Assembly: GCA_947502645.1 (NCBI GenBank)
Contig: CANNAD010000002.1
Coordinates: 682,001-746,000, forward strand
Source: an uncultured Micrococcaceae bacterium
GTDB lineage: Bacteria > Actinomycetota > Actinomycetes > Actinomycetales > Micrococcaceae
DNA length: 64,000 nt
Reading direction: 5' to 3'
The translations under genes and the position numbers were made by a program. The notes under the pieces are model-generated. The model worked only from the letters and a program-made list of their open reading frames with translations. It did no database searches and had not been told where the DNA came from. Positions 22,451-32,174 of the stretch are shown piece after piece (the stretch's first letter is position 1; every line of letters starts with the position of its first letter).

Positions 22451-24282
22451 CGTTTTGCCTCCCCCCGGTGGTTGTGGCTGATCTCAGAACGACACTGGTC
22501 CAACCATGCCTCGATCTGCATTTCGGTCGGATTCAGAGGTTCGACCGCGGTGTGGGAAATTTTGGGATGGAGCGGGCGTGCGTCGTCTTCGCCCTCCCCC
22601 ATCAACACTTCATGCAGCTTTTCACCCGGGCGAAGCCCTGTGTACACGATGTCAATGTCTTTGCCCGAAAGCTTGATCATGCGCTGAGCAATATCGAGGA
22701 TGCGAACTGGCTCGCCCATATCAAGGATCAGCAGTTCACCAGCTCGTCCTACGCTTCCGGCCTGTATAACCAACTGACATGCTTCCGGGATCGTCATGAA
22801 GAACCGGGTGGCCTCCGGGTCTGTGACGGTCAGCGGGCCGCCCTGGCGGATCTGCTCAGTGAACAGCGGGAGCATTGAGCCGCGGCTACCGATGACGTTG
22901 CCGAACCGGACTGAAACGTACGGCCGCCCGGTCTCCTTCGCAGCCCATGCGGTCAGTTTTTCGGCGACTCGTTTCGAATGGCCGAGAACGGTGGAGGGAT
23001 CCGCCGCCTTGTCGGTCGAAACATTGACGAGCGATGGGACATTGGCAGCTATCGCAGCGTTCAGGACGTTGAGTGTTCCCAGGACATTGGTCTTCCATGC
23101 TTCCGCTGGATACTGCTCGAGAAGCGAAACGTGCTTGAGAGCCGCCGCATGGAAAACGACGTCGGGCTTGCGTTCTTCGAAAACCCTTTGCAGAGCGGCA
23201 GCATCACGGATGTCCGCGAGGACGGTATCCGGGCCGTCCAGGAGGCCCCTGCCCGTCAGCGAAATCTGCGTTTGCTGGAGCCCGGTCTCGTCCCGGTCGA
23301 GCATGATGAGCTCCTCGGGTGCGAAGGGCTTGATCTGACGGCAGAGCTCCGAGCCGATAGAACCACCGGCACCAGTGACAAGAACCCGCTTGCCCCGAAG
23401 GTAGCCGGCCACTTCGCTGACGTGGATGTCGACAGGGCTTCGTCCGATGAGGTCCTCAACGGCGAGATCCCGAAAATCAGGGATGGCCCCGCTGTCACCG
23501 CTGGCCAGCATTTCTCTCAGGGGAGGAAGGACAAGGACCCTGATGTCCGATTCTTCAACGAGGTCTGAAATGCGACGGACCTGCGCTGCCTCAACATTCG
23601 CATAGGCGATGATGAGCACCTTCGCCTCCATCCGGCGGATGACCTCCGGAAGGTCTTCGGTACGACCGAGCACGGGAACCGAGGAGAGGCGCAAATGTTT
23701 CTTTGCCGGGTCATCATCGATCAGGCCCACCGGCCGGTACGGGGAATCCGGATCCTGAACCATTCTGGTCACGAGCGAACCACCCAGGAACCCCGCGCCG
23801 TAGATCAACGTGGCCTGGGCCCCTTCGCCGGGCCGGGCCTTGCTTTCCACGTACATACGCTTCAGATACCGGATGGCAGCCATGAAGAGGCAGGCAAAGG
23901 GGAAAGCGATGATTCCGGTACTGCGTGGAACATCCATGAGCAGCCCGAACGCCACGGACACGAGGACGAGGATGGCGGTGACGACGACGGTCACCAACAC
24001 CAGAAGTTTGACTTCGTGGAAGCTGCCGAAACTGTATCGTCCCTTGTACAGCGCGAACCCGAATCCGACGATTCCCTGCGTGATGATGGCCGCCAGACAA
24101 TAGACGAGCAGGCCCTCAATGTTCATCACGTCATCTGTCAGCTCGTAGCGCAGAATCAGCGCCAGAATGATCGACACGATCCATGCCAGTGCATCCAACA
24201 GGTATTGCGACCAAAGCCACAGGGCAGGCTTACTGGTGCGCTGGGAATTATTGTCACTATTGACTACAGAGTTCGTGCTCAC
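22447..24282 (-). CDS. Membrane nucleoside-diphosphate-sugar epimerase/dehydratase (WbpM/PglF/CapD family)
   Basis: 611 aa; N-terminal TM, VLVTGAGGSIGSELCRQI, NVSTDKAADPSTVLGHSKR; ATGA overlap with the next gene. Confidence 0.93.
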   Translation of the reverse strand: MSTNSVVNSDNNSQRTSKPALWLWSQYLLDALAWIVSIILALILRYELTDDVMNIEGLLVYCLAAIITQGIVGFGFALYKGRYSFGSFHEVKLLVLVTVVVTAILVLVSVAFGLLMDVPRSTGIIAFPFACLFMAAIRYLKRMYVESKARPGEGAQATLIYGAGFLGGSLVTRMVQDPDSPYRPVGLIDDDPAKKHLRLSSVPVLGRTEDLPEVIRRMEAKVLIIAYANVEAAQVRRISDLVEESDIRVLVLPPLREMLASGDSGAIPDFRDLAVEDLIGRSPVDIHVSEVAGYLRGKRVLVTGAGGSIGSELCRQIKPFAPEELIMLDRDETGLQQTQISLTGRGLLDGPDTVLADIRDAAALQRVFEERKPDVVFHAAALKHVSLLEQYPAEAWKTNVLGTLNVLNAAIAANVPSLVNVSTDKAADPSTVLGHSKRVAEKLTAWAAKETGRPYVSVRFGNVIGSRGSMLPLFTEQIRQGGPLTVTDPEATRFFMTIPEACQLVIQAGSVGRAGELLILDMGEPVRILDIAQRMIKLSGKDIDIVYTGLRPGEKLHEVLMGEGEDDARPLHPKISHTAVEPLNPTEMQIEAWLDQCRSEISHNHRGEAKR

Positions 24283-24430
24283 AGCAGGTATGATCCGGAT
24301 TCGTTGAGAGAATGGTTCCTCGGTCCTGTACTAAACTTGGACCTACTGAGAATACTAACCGCACCATCTCCGGGCGCCCCGAACGCATAACAGACCCAAG
24401 GGCGAGCGGACGGTTCTGGAAAGGACTGAT

Positions 24431-25330
24431 TTGCTGGATTCCGTTGCCGTTGCGGCAGTAACATTCGACCGCCCTGACGACGTTCGGACCCTGCTCGATT
24501 CCCTTCAGGCCCAGTCTCATAACATCTCGTCTGTTGCCCTCGTGGACTCCGGAACTGCGGATGTGCGGAACATTGCGCAGAATTCCGCGGCCCCTGTGCA
24601 GTACATCCGCTCAGAAACGAACCTTGGCGGCGCAGGAGGATTCTCCCTTGCCATTCTTTCGGCCATGGCTACCGGCGCCGAGTGGATCTGGATCATGGAC
24701 GACGACGCCCATCCAGAGGACCCGGAATGTCTCAGTAAGCTGTTGAGCGCGGCGACCTCACGCCAGCTCGACGTCGTCCTGCCCCTGGTGGTCGCTCCCT
24801 CGGACCACACCCAGTTGTCCTTTCCGTTCCGGTTGGACGGCCACCTCACCCACGACCGGAGCAGGGTTGAACAAGAGGACTTTCTGCCCAACATAGGTCA
24901 ATTCTTCAACGGCGCACTGATCCGGCGAGATGTCTTTCTCCGTGTAGGCCTACCCGATCTCCGCCTGTTCATCCGCGGAGATGAAACTGATTTCATGCTG
25001 CGGCTGCGCAAATCGGGCATTGCCTTCGGCACGTATACCGGAACGGCTCTGAGTCACCCGCCGGGATGGGGCGAGGTTCAGGAAGTACTGGGCGACCGCC
25101 TGCACGTCCTGGTTCCTGAAACTGCGTTCAAGAGATTCTTCTACTTCCGCAACCGCGGATATCTGCTCCGCCGGTATCGTCGACCACGCTCGCTGGTCGC
25201 CGATATGGTCGGATACCCGCTCTACTACCTGAGCAAACGCGACGGCAGAGGCTTACGCGAATGGTTCTCCGCGTACCTTGCTGGATTTCGTGGCCGGCGT
25301 TTCGGCCCGCCATCAGACCAGGGCTTCTAG
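24431..25330 (+). CDS. Family 2 glycosyltransferase (galactofuranosyltransferase-like)
   Basis: TTG start with AAGGA upstream; NLGGAGGFSLAI, WIWIMDDDAHP. Confidence 0.88.
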   Translation: MLDSVAVAAVTFDRPDDVRTLLDSLQAQSHNISSVALVDSGTADVRNIAQNSAAPVQYIRSETNLGGAGGFSLAILSAMATGAEWIWIMDDDAHPEDPECLSKLLSAATSRQLDVVLPLVVAPSDHTQLSFPFRLDGHLTHDRSRVEQEDFLPNIGQFFNGALIRRDVFLRVGLPDLRLFIRGDETDFMLRLRKSGIAFGTYTGTALSHPPGWGEVQEVLGDRLHVLVPETAFKRFFYFRNRGYLLRRYRRPRSLVADMVGYPLYYLSKRDGRGLREWFSAYLAGFRGRRFGPPSDQGF

Positions 25331-26290
25331 ATGAAACTTCATCTGGTCATCACCACCTACAACCGCTCAGCGTATCTGCAGAATCTGCTGAAATCGGTCG
25401 CTGAACTGGATCCGCTACCCTCCGGCGTCGTCATCGTGGACAATGCCAGTTCCGATGACACACCGGACGTCATCGCTACTGCCGCCGAGAATTTTCCCGT
25501 CCCGCTGCTGCACCATCGCCTCGAGCAAAATGTTGGCGGGGCCGGCGGATTCTCCGCCGGTATTGCCAAAGCGCTCGAACTCGGCACAGAGTGGATCTGG
25601 TTGATGGACGACGACGTCGTGGCCCATCCGGACGCATTGAGATCCTTCAGCACCTGGATGGACGATTACCGCTGCATTCACGGACGCCGCTACGACGAGC
25701 GGGGAAACCCCTTCTTCTGGCAACACCGCTTCTGCAGCTATCTCGGCATCCATCTGCCTGTTCGCGGCAACGTATTCGCCGCTTCCGATGTTTTCCACAC
25801 CAACGTCGGCTGCTTCGAGGGAATGCTGGTCCACTCGGACGTAGTCCGGGACATCGGGCTGCCCGACCCGCGCTTCTTCATCAACGGCGATGACACCACG
25901 TATGGATGGCTGATCTCCCGAAAGTTTCCAGTGGCCTACATCAACCGCTATGTCCTGTCGAAGGCACGGCCACAGAAGCAGATCGATCTCGGAATCCGCC
26001 ACCTCAATGACTCCAATGACCTCGGCCGATATTACTCAATGCGCAACCGCGGGCACATCGGCCAGTATCTGCGGGCGGAAAATGCGTACAACGGATTCGG
26101 ATTTGCGCTGGGCACTGCGCTGACCGCGGCGAAGGAAGTCTTCCGGCTAATCGCCGTCGAACATACCCTGCGCGGGCTCCCAACGCTGTGGCGCGGGTGG
26201 CGGGACGCACGACACATCCTCCTGGATGCTTCCTGGCAACCGATGAAACCGTCTCATTCCATGGATAAATGCCCTCGAGGTGGCCTGTGA
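25331..26290 (+). CDS. Family 2 glycosyltransferase (galactofuranosyltransferase-like, paralogous to the preceding gene)
   Basis: MKLHLVITTYNRSAYLQNLLKSV, NVGGAGGFSAGI, WIWLMDDDVVAHP; starts immediately after the upstream stop. Confidence 0.9.
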   Translation: MKLHLVITTYNRSAYLQNLLKSVAELDPLPSGVVIVDNASSDDTPDVIATAAENFPVPLLHHRLEQNVGGAGGFSAGIAKALELGTEWIWLMDDDVVAHPDALRSFSTWMDDYRCIHGRRYDERGNPFFWQHRFCSYLGIHLPVRGNVFAASDVFHTNVGCFEGMLVHSDVVRDIGLPDPRFFINGDDTTYGWLISRKFPVAYINRYVLSKARPQKQIDLGIRHLNDSNDLGRYYSMRNRGHIGQYLRAENAYNGFGFALGTALTAAKEVFRLIAVEHTLRGLPTLWRGWRDARHILLDASWQPMKPSHSMDKCPRGGL

Positions 26291-27213
26291 TAGCTGCGGT
26301 TCTCGGGGCATCGGGCTTTGTCGGTCGAGCCGTGACCGCTGAACTCACCCGACAGGGCCATACGGTCATGGTGGTACCTGCGCCACGCCTGCGCTCCACC
26401 GCAAAGACGGTCGAGGAACTGCTGGAACAGTCCCGGCGCATGGACGCTGAGGTACAGCAGCTGGCCAAGGACCTGGCCGGAGCCGACGTCGTCATCAATG
26501 CTGCTGGACTGGCTGCACCCGGAGACCCTGAATCGGCGGAGCTGACAGGTGCGAATGCGCTGCTGCCCGTTCTGCTGGCCCAGGCCGTGCAGCAGAGCAC
26601 CGCCCACCGGTTTCTCCACCTGAGCAGCAGCGCCGTTCAAGGGCACAGCTCCGTTCTCGATGAGTCCACGCGGACCGCACCGTTTTCGGCCTACTCACGG
26701 TCAAAAGACCTAGGCGAGCAGGGCGTGCTGGCCGTCTCAGGCAGTACCGTCATTATCCGGGCAACGTCAGTTCAGGGAGAAGACCGCCCGACGACGATGG
26801 CGCTGGTCCGTATTGCGTCCTCCCGGCTGGCATCCGTGGCAGCACCCGGGACGGCGCCGACGCCGGTCTCCTCTATCAGCGCTCTGGCAGCGTTCGTCGT
26901 CCACGCCAGCACGGTGGCAGAGCAACCACCCGCCGTCGTACTTCAGCCGTGGGAAGGCGCCACAACAACATCCGTGCTTCGTGCCGCCGGCGGCCGCGAA
27001 CCTTTCCGCATCCCGCGAGGTCTGTGCACCTTCATTCTGCGTGCGGGGTATGGCGTATCGACGCTGCTCGGGGAACGGCTCCACGGGGTGATTCGCCGGG
27101 TGGAACTGATGTGGTTCGGTCAGGGTCAGCAAGCTGACTGGGCGGCCGCCTCAGGTTTCACTGTCAACCCAGCCGTTGGTTCCACCTTGGAGCGGGCCCG
27201 CGCTAAACGCTAG
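26287..27213 (+). CDS. NAD-dependent epimerase/dehydratase (extended SDR)
   Basis: AAVLGASGFVGRAVTAELTRQG, LHLSSSAVQG, YSRSK; GTG start overlapping upstream TGA. Confidence 0.87.
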   Translation: MIAAVLGASGFVGRAVTAELTRQGHTVMVVPAPRLRSTAKTVEELLEQSRRMDAEVQQLAKDLAGADVVINAAGLAAPGDPESAELTGANALLPVLLAQAVQQSTAHRFLHLSSSAVQGHSSVLDESTRTAPFSAYSRSKDLGEQGVLAVSGSTVIIRATSVQGEDRPTTMALVRIASSRLASVAAPGTAPTPVSSISALAAFVVHASTVAEQPPAVVLQPWEGATTTSVLRAAGGREPFRIPRGLCTFILRAGYGVSTLLGERLHGVIRRVELMWFGQGQQADWAAASGFTVNPAVGSTLERARAKR

Positions 27214-27886
27214 CGGGTGGCTCCGAATCAATCGGCTCCACGCCAGGAACAACCTCGCGCAACTGCTCTATAGTGATCGCGCCCTCGCGGACCACACGCA
27301 AGGTATCGGACGTGGCATCAACAATGGTGGAAGGCTTTCCGTCCCCACTCCCGGCCAAAGGCCTCGGCCCGCCGTCGAGATAGACCTCCACCGACTCGGC
27401 CAACTGTTCCTCCGCCTCATCGGCAGTGAGCGCAGCCGCCTGGCCGCTCCGGTTGGCGCTGGACACTGCCAGCGGACCGGTCATCGCCAGTAGATCGAGA
27501 GCCACCTGATCGTCAGGAACGCGCAGCGCAACAGTGCCTCTTGTGTCCCCCAGGTCCCAGGTCAACGATGGCTGAGCATGGAAAATGAGGGTGAGCCCAC
27601 CAGGCCAGAATGCCTCGGCCAGTTTCCTGGCATCCGCGCTGACGTCCACCGCGAGGCCGTCCAACGTCACGACACGGGGAATCAGGACCGGCGGCGGCAT
27701 ATTGCGTCCGCGCCCTTTCGCCGCCAGAAGCGTTGCAACCGCCTGCGGCGAAAACGCGTCTGCAGCAATCCCGTAAACAGTGTCCGTCGGCAGCACGACG
27801 CACTGCTTGTGCGCAATCGCCTGCTGAGCTGAAGCCAGCCCGGCGCTCCGCTGTTCCTCGTCGTCACAACTATAGGTTGTACTCAC
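27203..27886 (-). CDS. tsaC: L-threonylcarbamoyladenylate synthase (Sua5/YrdC)
   Basis: VLPTDTVYGIAADAFSPQAVATLLAAKGR, SSANRSGQ. Confidence 0.95.
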   Translation of the reverse strand: MSTTYSCDDEEQRSAGLASAQQAIAHKQCVVLPTDTVYGIAADAFSPQAVATLLAAKGRGRNMPPPVLIPRVVTLDGLAVDVSADARKLAEAFWPGGLTLIFHAQPSLTWDLGDTRGTVALRVPDDQVALDLLAMTGPLAVSSANRSGQAAALTADEAEEQLAESVEVYLDGGPRPLAGSGDGKPSTIVDATSDTLRVVREGAITIEQLREVVPGVEPIDSEPPASV

Positions 27887-27890
27887 GACA

Positions 27891-28799
27891 TCAGTCTTTC
27901 ATCTCGAAGGGAGCTGCGGTCCGTACGGCAGAAGTAGCCCGTTCGCGCCCATTGAGGTCAAGGTGCGAACGGATATCTTCCCAGAACGGCACAGCATTCA
28001 GTTCACGAACCATTGTCTCGGCCTGCACCTCAGCGTGTTCCATCACAAAGTATCCGCCCGGCCGTAACAGGCGGGCCGCCGTCGTCATGGCCGCCCGGGG
28101 AAGCTCCATGCCGTCTTCTCCACCGCCGTAGAGAGCTGTGGGCGGATCGTGATCGGCAACTTCCGGATCCTGCGGTATGGCAGCGGCGGGGATGTATGGC
28201 GGATTGCTCACAACGACGTCGAACGTTCCGTTCCTCTCCCCCAGCGCCCCGCGCAGATCTGCCTGGATCAGTTCAACACCGTGAGGTGCGAGATTGCGCT
28301 GGGCCCAGGCATAGGCGAGGTCATCCAGTTCAACGGCAACTACCGTGGCGCCCGGAACCTCGTGAGCCACCGAAGCGGCAATGGCTCCGGACCCCGTGCC
28401 AAGGTCCACCACAAGAGGGTTTTCCAGTGTTCGAGCCGCGTCGATCGCCAGCTGCGCTACCGACTCCGTCTCCGGCCTGGGCACAAAGACACCGGTGCCG
28501 ACCGATAGCTCAAGATAACGAAAGTACGCCGTTCCGGTCAGATGCTGCAGAGGCACGCGTGCGGCTCGTTGCGCCACGAGCTCGCCGAACTTCGGAGGCA
28601 GCATCGTGCCGGTATCCCCCATAGCCAGCAGCGCGCGGACGCGACCCCGCTCCTGCCCCAGTACGTGCGCTGCCAGAATCTCAACATCCGCACTCGGACT
28701 GGGAACATTGGACTCGCGCAGAATCCTCACAGCTTCAGGTATGGCCTGACACAGCGGTGTTCCTGCCGGAGATCCGGTCTCGGGCGCTAGTGCGTTCAC
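27891..28799 (-). CDS. prmC: Peptide chain release factor N5-glutamine methyltransferase
   Basis: VVDLGTGSGAIAASVAHE, VVSNPPYIP. Confidence 0.96.
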   Translation of the reverse strand: MNALAPETGSPAGTPLCQAIPEAVRILRESNVPSPSADVEILAAHVLGQERGRVRALLAMGDTGTMLPPKFGELVAQRAARVPLQHLTGTAYFRYLELSVGTGVFVPRPETESVAQLAIDAARTLENPLVVDLGTGSGAIAASVAHEVPGATVVAVELDDLAYAWAQRNLAPHGVELIQADLRGALGERNGTFDVVVSNPPYIPAAAIPQDPEVADHDPPTALYGGGEDGMELPRAAMTTAARLLRPGGYFVMEHAEVQAETMVRELNAVPFWEDIRSHLDLNGRERATSAVRTAAPFEMKD

Positions 28800-28801
28800 A
28801 G

Positions 28802-29884
28802 CTACGGAGTGTCACCGCCAATAGCGTCGAGCCGCGCCTGTTCGTCCATCTCGATAGCGGACTGCACCACCGGCTCCAGCTCGCCGTTCATGACAGCGTC
28901 GAGATTGTAGGCCTTGTAGCCCGTGCGGTGATCGGCTATCCGGTTTTCAGGGTAGTTGTAGGTGCGAATGCGCTCGGAGCGGTCCATGGTCCGGATCTGC
29001 GATTTACGGATATCCGAGTTTGCTGCGTCGATCTCTGCCTGCTGGTGGGCCAGCAGCCTCGAACGCAGTACTCGCATAGCGGCCTCACGGTTCTGCAGCT
29101 GCGATTTCTCATTCTGCATAGCCACGACGATCCCGGTGGGCAAGTGCGTGATGCGGACCGCGGAGTCCGTGGTGTTGACGGACTGCCCGCCCGGACCGGA
29201 GGAACGGTAGACGTCAATCTTCAGGTCGTTCTGGTTCAGATCGACTTCCTCTGGTTCATCGACCTCCGGAAGCACCAGCACGCCGGCAGCCGACGTGTGG
29301 ATCCGCCCCTGTGATTCGGTCACGGGGACGCGCTGCACCCGGTGAACGCCGCCCTCAAACTTGAGCCGCGCGTAGACGCCCTCCGCAGGATCACTGGAGG
29401 AGCCCTTCACCGCAAGCTGTACATCCTTGTAGCCGCCGAGATCAGATTCCGTCGCCGAAATGATCTCTGTCTTCCACCCTCGACTTTCGGCGTAACGCAT
29501 ATACATGCGCAGCAGGTCACCTGCGAAGAGGGCTGCTTCATCGCCGCCTTCACCACCCTTGACTTCAAGGATGACGTCACGGCTGTCGTTGGGGTCGCGT
29601 GGGATCAACAGACGTCGCAGACGTTCCTGCGCAGTCTCAAGTTGATTTTCCAGCTCAGGAACTTCGGCGGCGAATTCCGGGTCCTCGTCAGCCATTTCCC
29701 GGGCAGCGGCGAGGTCTCCCTGGAGCCCGTTCCACTTGTTGTACGCCTCTACGATTCCATTCAGCTGAGCGGAACGACGCCCAAGTTTACGCGCCAGAGC
29801 CTGGTCTGCGTAGACCGCTGGGTCGCTGAGCTCTTTCTGCAATGCGGCGTGCTCATCGAGCATGCCCTGCACGGACTCGAACAT
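28802..29884 (-). CDS. prfA: Peptide chain release factor 1
   Basis: [26 protein letters not shown]-type anticodon element region. Confidence 0.97.
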   Translation of the reverse strand: MFESVQGMLDEHAALQKELSDPAVYADQALARKLGRRSAQLNGIVEAYNKWNGLQGDLAAAREMADEDPEFAAEVPELENQLETAQERLRRLLIPRDPNDSRDVILEVKGGEGGDEAALFAGDLLRMYMRYAESRGWKTEIISATESDLGGYKDVQLAVKGSSSDPAEGVYARLKFEGGVHRVQRVPVTESQGRIHTSAAGVLVLPEVDEPEEVDLNQNDLKIDVYRSSGPGGQSVNTTDSAVRITHLPTGIVVAMQNEKSQLQNREAAMRVLRSRLLAHQQAEIDAANSDIRKSQIRTMDRSERIRTYNYPENRIADHRTGYKAYNLDAVMNGELEPVVQSAIEMDEQARLDAIGGDTP

Positions 29885-29922
29885 TTATAACCTCTTTCGA
29901 CCAAAACTTCCGCCACCCCTTC

Positions 29923-29994
29923 CGCGAAGTCACCCTTTGTCCGCGAGATCACCCGTTGCAAGGGGTGATCTCGCAGGTTAGGGGTGATCTCGCG
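29923..29994. repeat. Cluster of inverted repeats (CGCGA[GA][AG]TCACCC / GGGTGATCTCGCG) in the rho-prfA intergenic region
   Basis: Four copies read directly: 29923-29935 and 29942-29954 in one orientation, 29963-29974 and 29982-29994 in the other. Confidence 0.9.
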
Positions 29995-30026
29995 ACGGAG
30001 GTGACGGAGAGTAGCGGCCGGAACAG

Positions 30027-32174
30027 CTACTTTTTGTCGTCGTCGGACCTGTTACCCAGCGTGGTTTTCTGAACCTGCATCAGGAACTCGACGTTGGACT
30101 CGGTGGTCCGGATCTTGTTCGTCAGCAACTCAAGCGCCTGCTGCTGCTCAAGCCCGGAGAGGACCCTGCGGAGCTTCCACATGATCTTGATCTCGTCAGG
30201 CGAGAGCAGGTTCTCTTCACGGCGGGTACCGGAGGCATTAACATCCACGGCTGGGAAGATGCGCTTGTCCGCCAGCTGGCGTGACAACCGAAGTTCCATG
30301 TTGCCGGTGCCCTTGAACTCCTCGAAGATGACCTCGTCCATCTTGGACCCGGTCTCCACCAGTGCCGTGGCCAGAATGGTCAACGAACCACCATTCTCGA
30401 TGTTGCGGGCAGCACCGAAGAATCGCTTCGGCGGGTACAGCGCAGCCGAATCAACACCACCGGAAAGGATACGGCCCGACGCCGGAGCAGCCAGGTTGTA
30501 GGCACGCCCAAGACGCGTCATGGAATCCAGGAGTACGACGACGTCCATACCCATTTCAACGAGGCGCTTGGCACGCTCGATGGAGAGCTCAGCTACGGTC
30601 GTGTGATCGTCGGCGGGGCGGTCGAACGTGGACGCGATAACTTCGCCCTTGACCGTGCGCTGCATGTCCGTCACTTCTTCAGGACGTTCATCCACCAGGA
30701 CCATCATCAGATGGACTTCCGGGTTGTTAACCGTGATCGCGTTGGCGATAGCCTGCAGGATCAGGGTCTTGCCTGCCTTCGGCGGCGAAACGATCAACCC
30801 ACGCTGGCCCTTTCCAATGGGAGCCACCAGGTCGATGACGCGCGGGCCGATCTTCTTGGGGTCCGTCTCAAGACGCAGACGCTCCGAGGGATAGAGCGGC
30901 ACGAGCTTGGCAAACTCAATGCGGTCCTTGTTCTCCTCGACCGGCTTTCCGTTGACCGTCGTCAGTTTGACCAGCGCGTTGTACTTCTGACGTGCACTCT
31001 GGCCGCCACCGGAGTTCTCGCCGTCGCGCGGGGCACGAATGGCACCCACGACGGCGTCGCCCTTGCGCAGGTTGTTCTTCTTGACCTGGTTGAGGGAAAC
31101 GTAAACATCGTTGGGGCCTGGCAGGTAACCGGAGGTACGAACGAACGCGTAGTTCTCCAGAACGTCCAGGATGCCGGCCACGGGCAGCAGAACATCATCA
31201 TCGGTCAGTTCGGTGTCGTCAACGTCCGGGTTGCGGTCGTTGCGGCCCCGACGGCGATCGTTGCGGTCCCGGAACCTGTCGTTGCGGTTGCGGCCCCGAC
31301 GGTTACGTCCTCCGCGGTCATCGTCGTCGTTGCGGTTGTCGTTTCGACCGCCTTCGTTGCGGTTCTCGTTACGACCGCCTTCGTTGCGGTTGTCGTTACG
31401 ACCGCCTTCGTTGCGGTTGTCGTTACGACCGCCCTCGCTGCGGTTCTCGTCGCGGGATTCGTTGCGGTTGCGATTCCGGTTCCGACGCTCGTTGCGGTCG
31501 TTGTTGTTCTCGCGGTTGCCCTTGTCCTCGCGCGGCTCGCTGTCGCCAGTGCGCGGCTTCTGCTGCTTGTCACCGGAGGGAACTTCCTCAGAGGCCTTGT
31601 CCTGGTCGCCGCTCTGCGCGTCCCGATTTTCCTGGGTGCTTTCGGAACGGCGGTTGCGTCCACGCCCGCGACCCCGTGAGCTTTCGGAGCGCTCTTCGGC
31701 TGGCGCAGCCTGTGGGGCGTCGTTGTTCTCCTGTGAAGCTGCTTCTGTTTCGGGCTGAGCTTCGGATGACGGTGCGACGACGCCGTCGCTACCGGCACGA
31801 CGGCTGCGTCCACGTCCACGTGACGGACGCTCGGGTGCTGGCTCGGCAGCACCGCTGTCAGAGGTGCCAGCTTCCGTAGCGGGCTTTTCCGCGGATGGCT
31901 CCTGGCCCTTGGCTGAGCCCGCGGAAGCCTTGGGCTGTCCGTTGGACGAACCGCTGCGGTCAGCGACAGATGAACCGCGCTGGTGATCCGAGATGGCGGA
32001 CACGAGATCGCTCTTGCGCATCCTCGATCCACCAGTGATTCCCAGCTGTCCGGCAAGTGCCTGCAGCTGTGCAAGCTTCAGACCAGCCAGGCCTGCGCCC
32101 CTGGAGTTTGCGGCGCCGTTGGTTTCGGCAGATTTTGTATCCACACCTGCAGGCAGGTCAGTGGTTTCAGTCAC
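30027..32174 (-). CDS. rho: Transcription termination factor Rho with long Asn/Arg/Glu-rich N-terminal insert
   Basis: 715 aa; GKGQRGLIVSPPKAGKT, RLGRAYNLAAPASGRILSGGVDSAALYPPKRFFGAARNIENGGSLTI. Confidence 0.97.
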   Translation of the reverse strand: MTETTDLPAGVDTKSAETNGAANSRGAGLAGLKLAQLQALAGQLGITGGSRMRKSDLVSAISDHQRGSSVADRSGSSNGQPKASAGSAKGQEPSAEKPATEAGTSDSGAAEPAPERPSRGRGRSRRAGSDGVVAPSSEAQPETEAASQENNDAPQAAPAEERSESSRGRGRGRNRRSESTQENRDAQSGDQDKASEEVPSGDKQQKPRTGDSEPREDKGNRENNNDRNERRNRNRNRNESRDENRSEGGRNDNRNEGGRNDNRNEGGRNENRNEGGRNDNRNDDDDRGGRNRRGRNRNDRFRDRNDRRRGRNDRNPDVDDTELTDDDVLLPVAGILDVLENYAFVRTSGYLPGPNDVYVSLNQVKKNNLRKGDAVVGAIRAPRDGENSGGGQSARQKYNALVKLTTVNGKPVEENKDRIEFAKLVPLYPSERLRLETDPKKIGPRVIDLVAPIGKGQRGLIVSPPKAGKTLILQAIANAITVNNPEVHLMMVLVDERPEEVTDMQRTVKGEVIASTFDRPADDHTTVAELSIERAKRLVEMGMDVVVLLDSMTRLGRAYNLAAPASGRILSGGVDSAALYPPKRFFGAARNIENGGSLTILATALVETGSKMDEVIFEEFKGTGNMELRLSRQLADKRIFPAVDVNASGTRREENLLSPDEIKIMWKLRRVLSGLEQQQALELLTNKIRTTESNVEFLMQVQKTTLGNRSDDDKK
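31326..31433 (-). repeat. In-frame 27-nt tandem repeat (4 units) encoding (NR[NS]EGGRN[DE]) in rho
   Basis: ttcgttgcggttStcgttacgaccgcc repeated at 31326, 31353, 31380, 31407, with a degenerate continuation. Confidence 0.9.

Noticed and set aside
31326-31455. CRISPR-like periodic repeat
   Set aside because: Units are contiguous, in-frame 27-nt coding repeats in rho with no unique spacers.
30603-31679. 358-aa plus-strand ORF opposite rho
   Set aside because: Mirror of the rho coding strand; Val/Ala repeats are the complement of the Asn/Arg-rich insert. No independent start or RBS and no recognisable domain.
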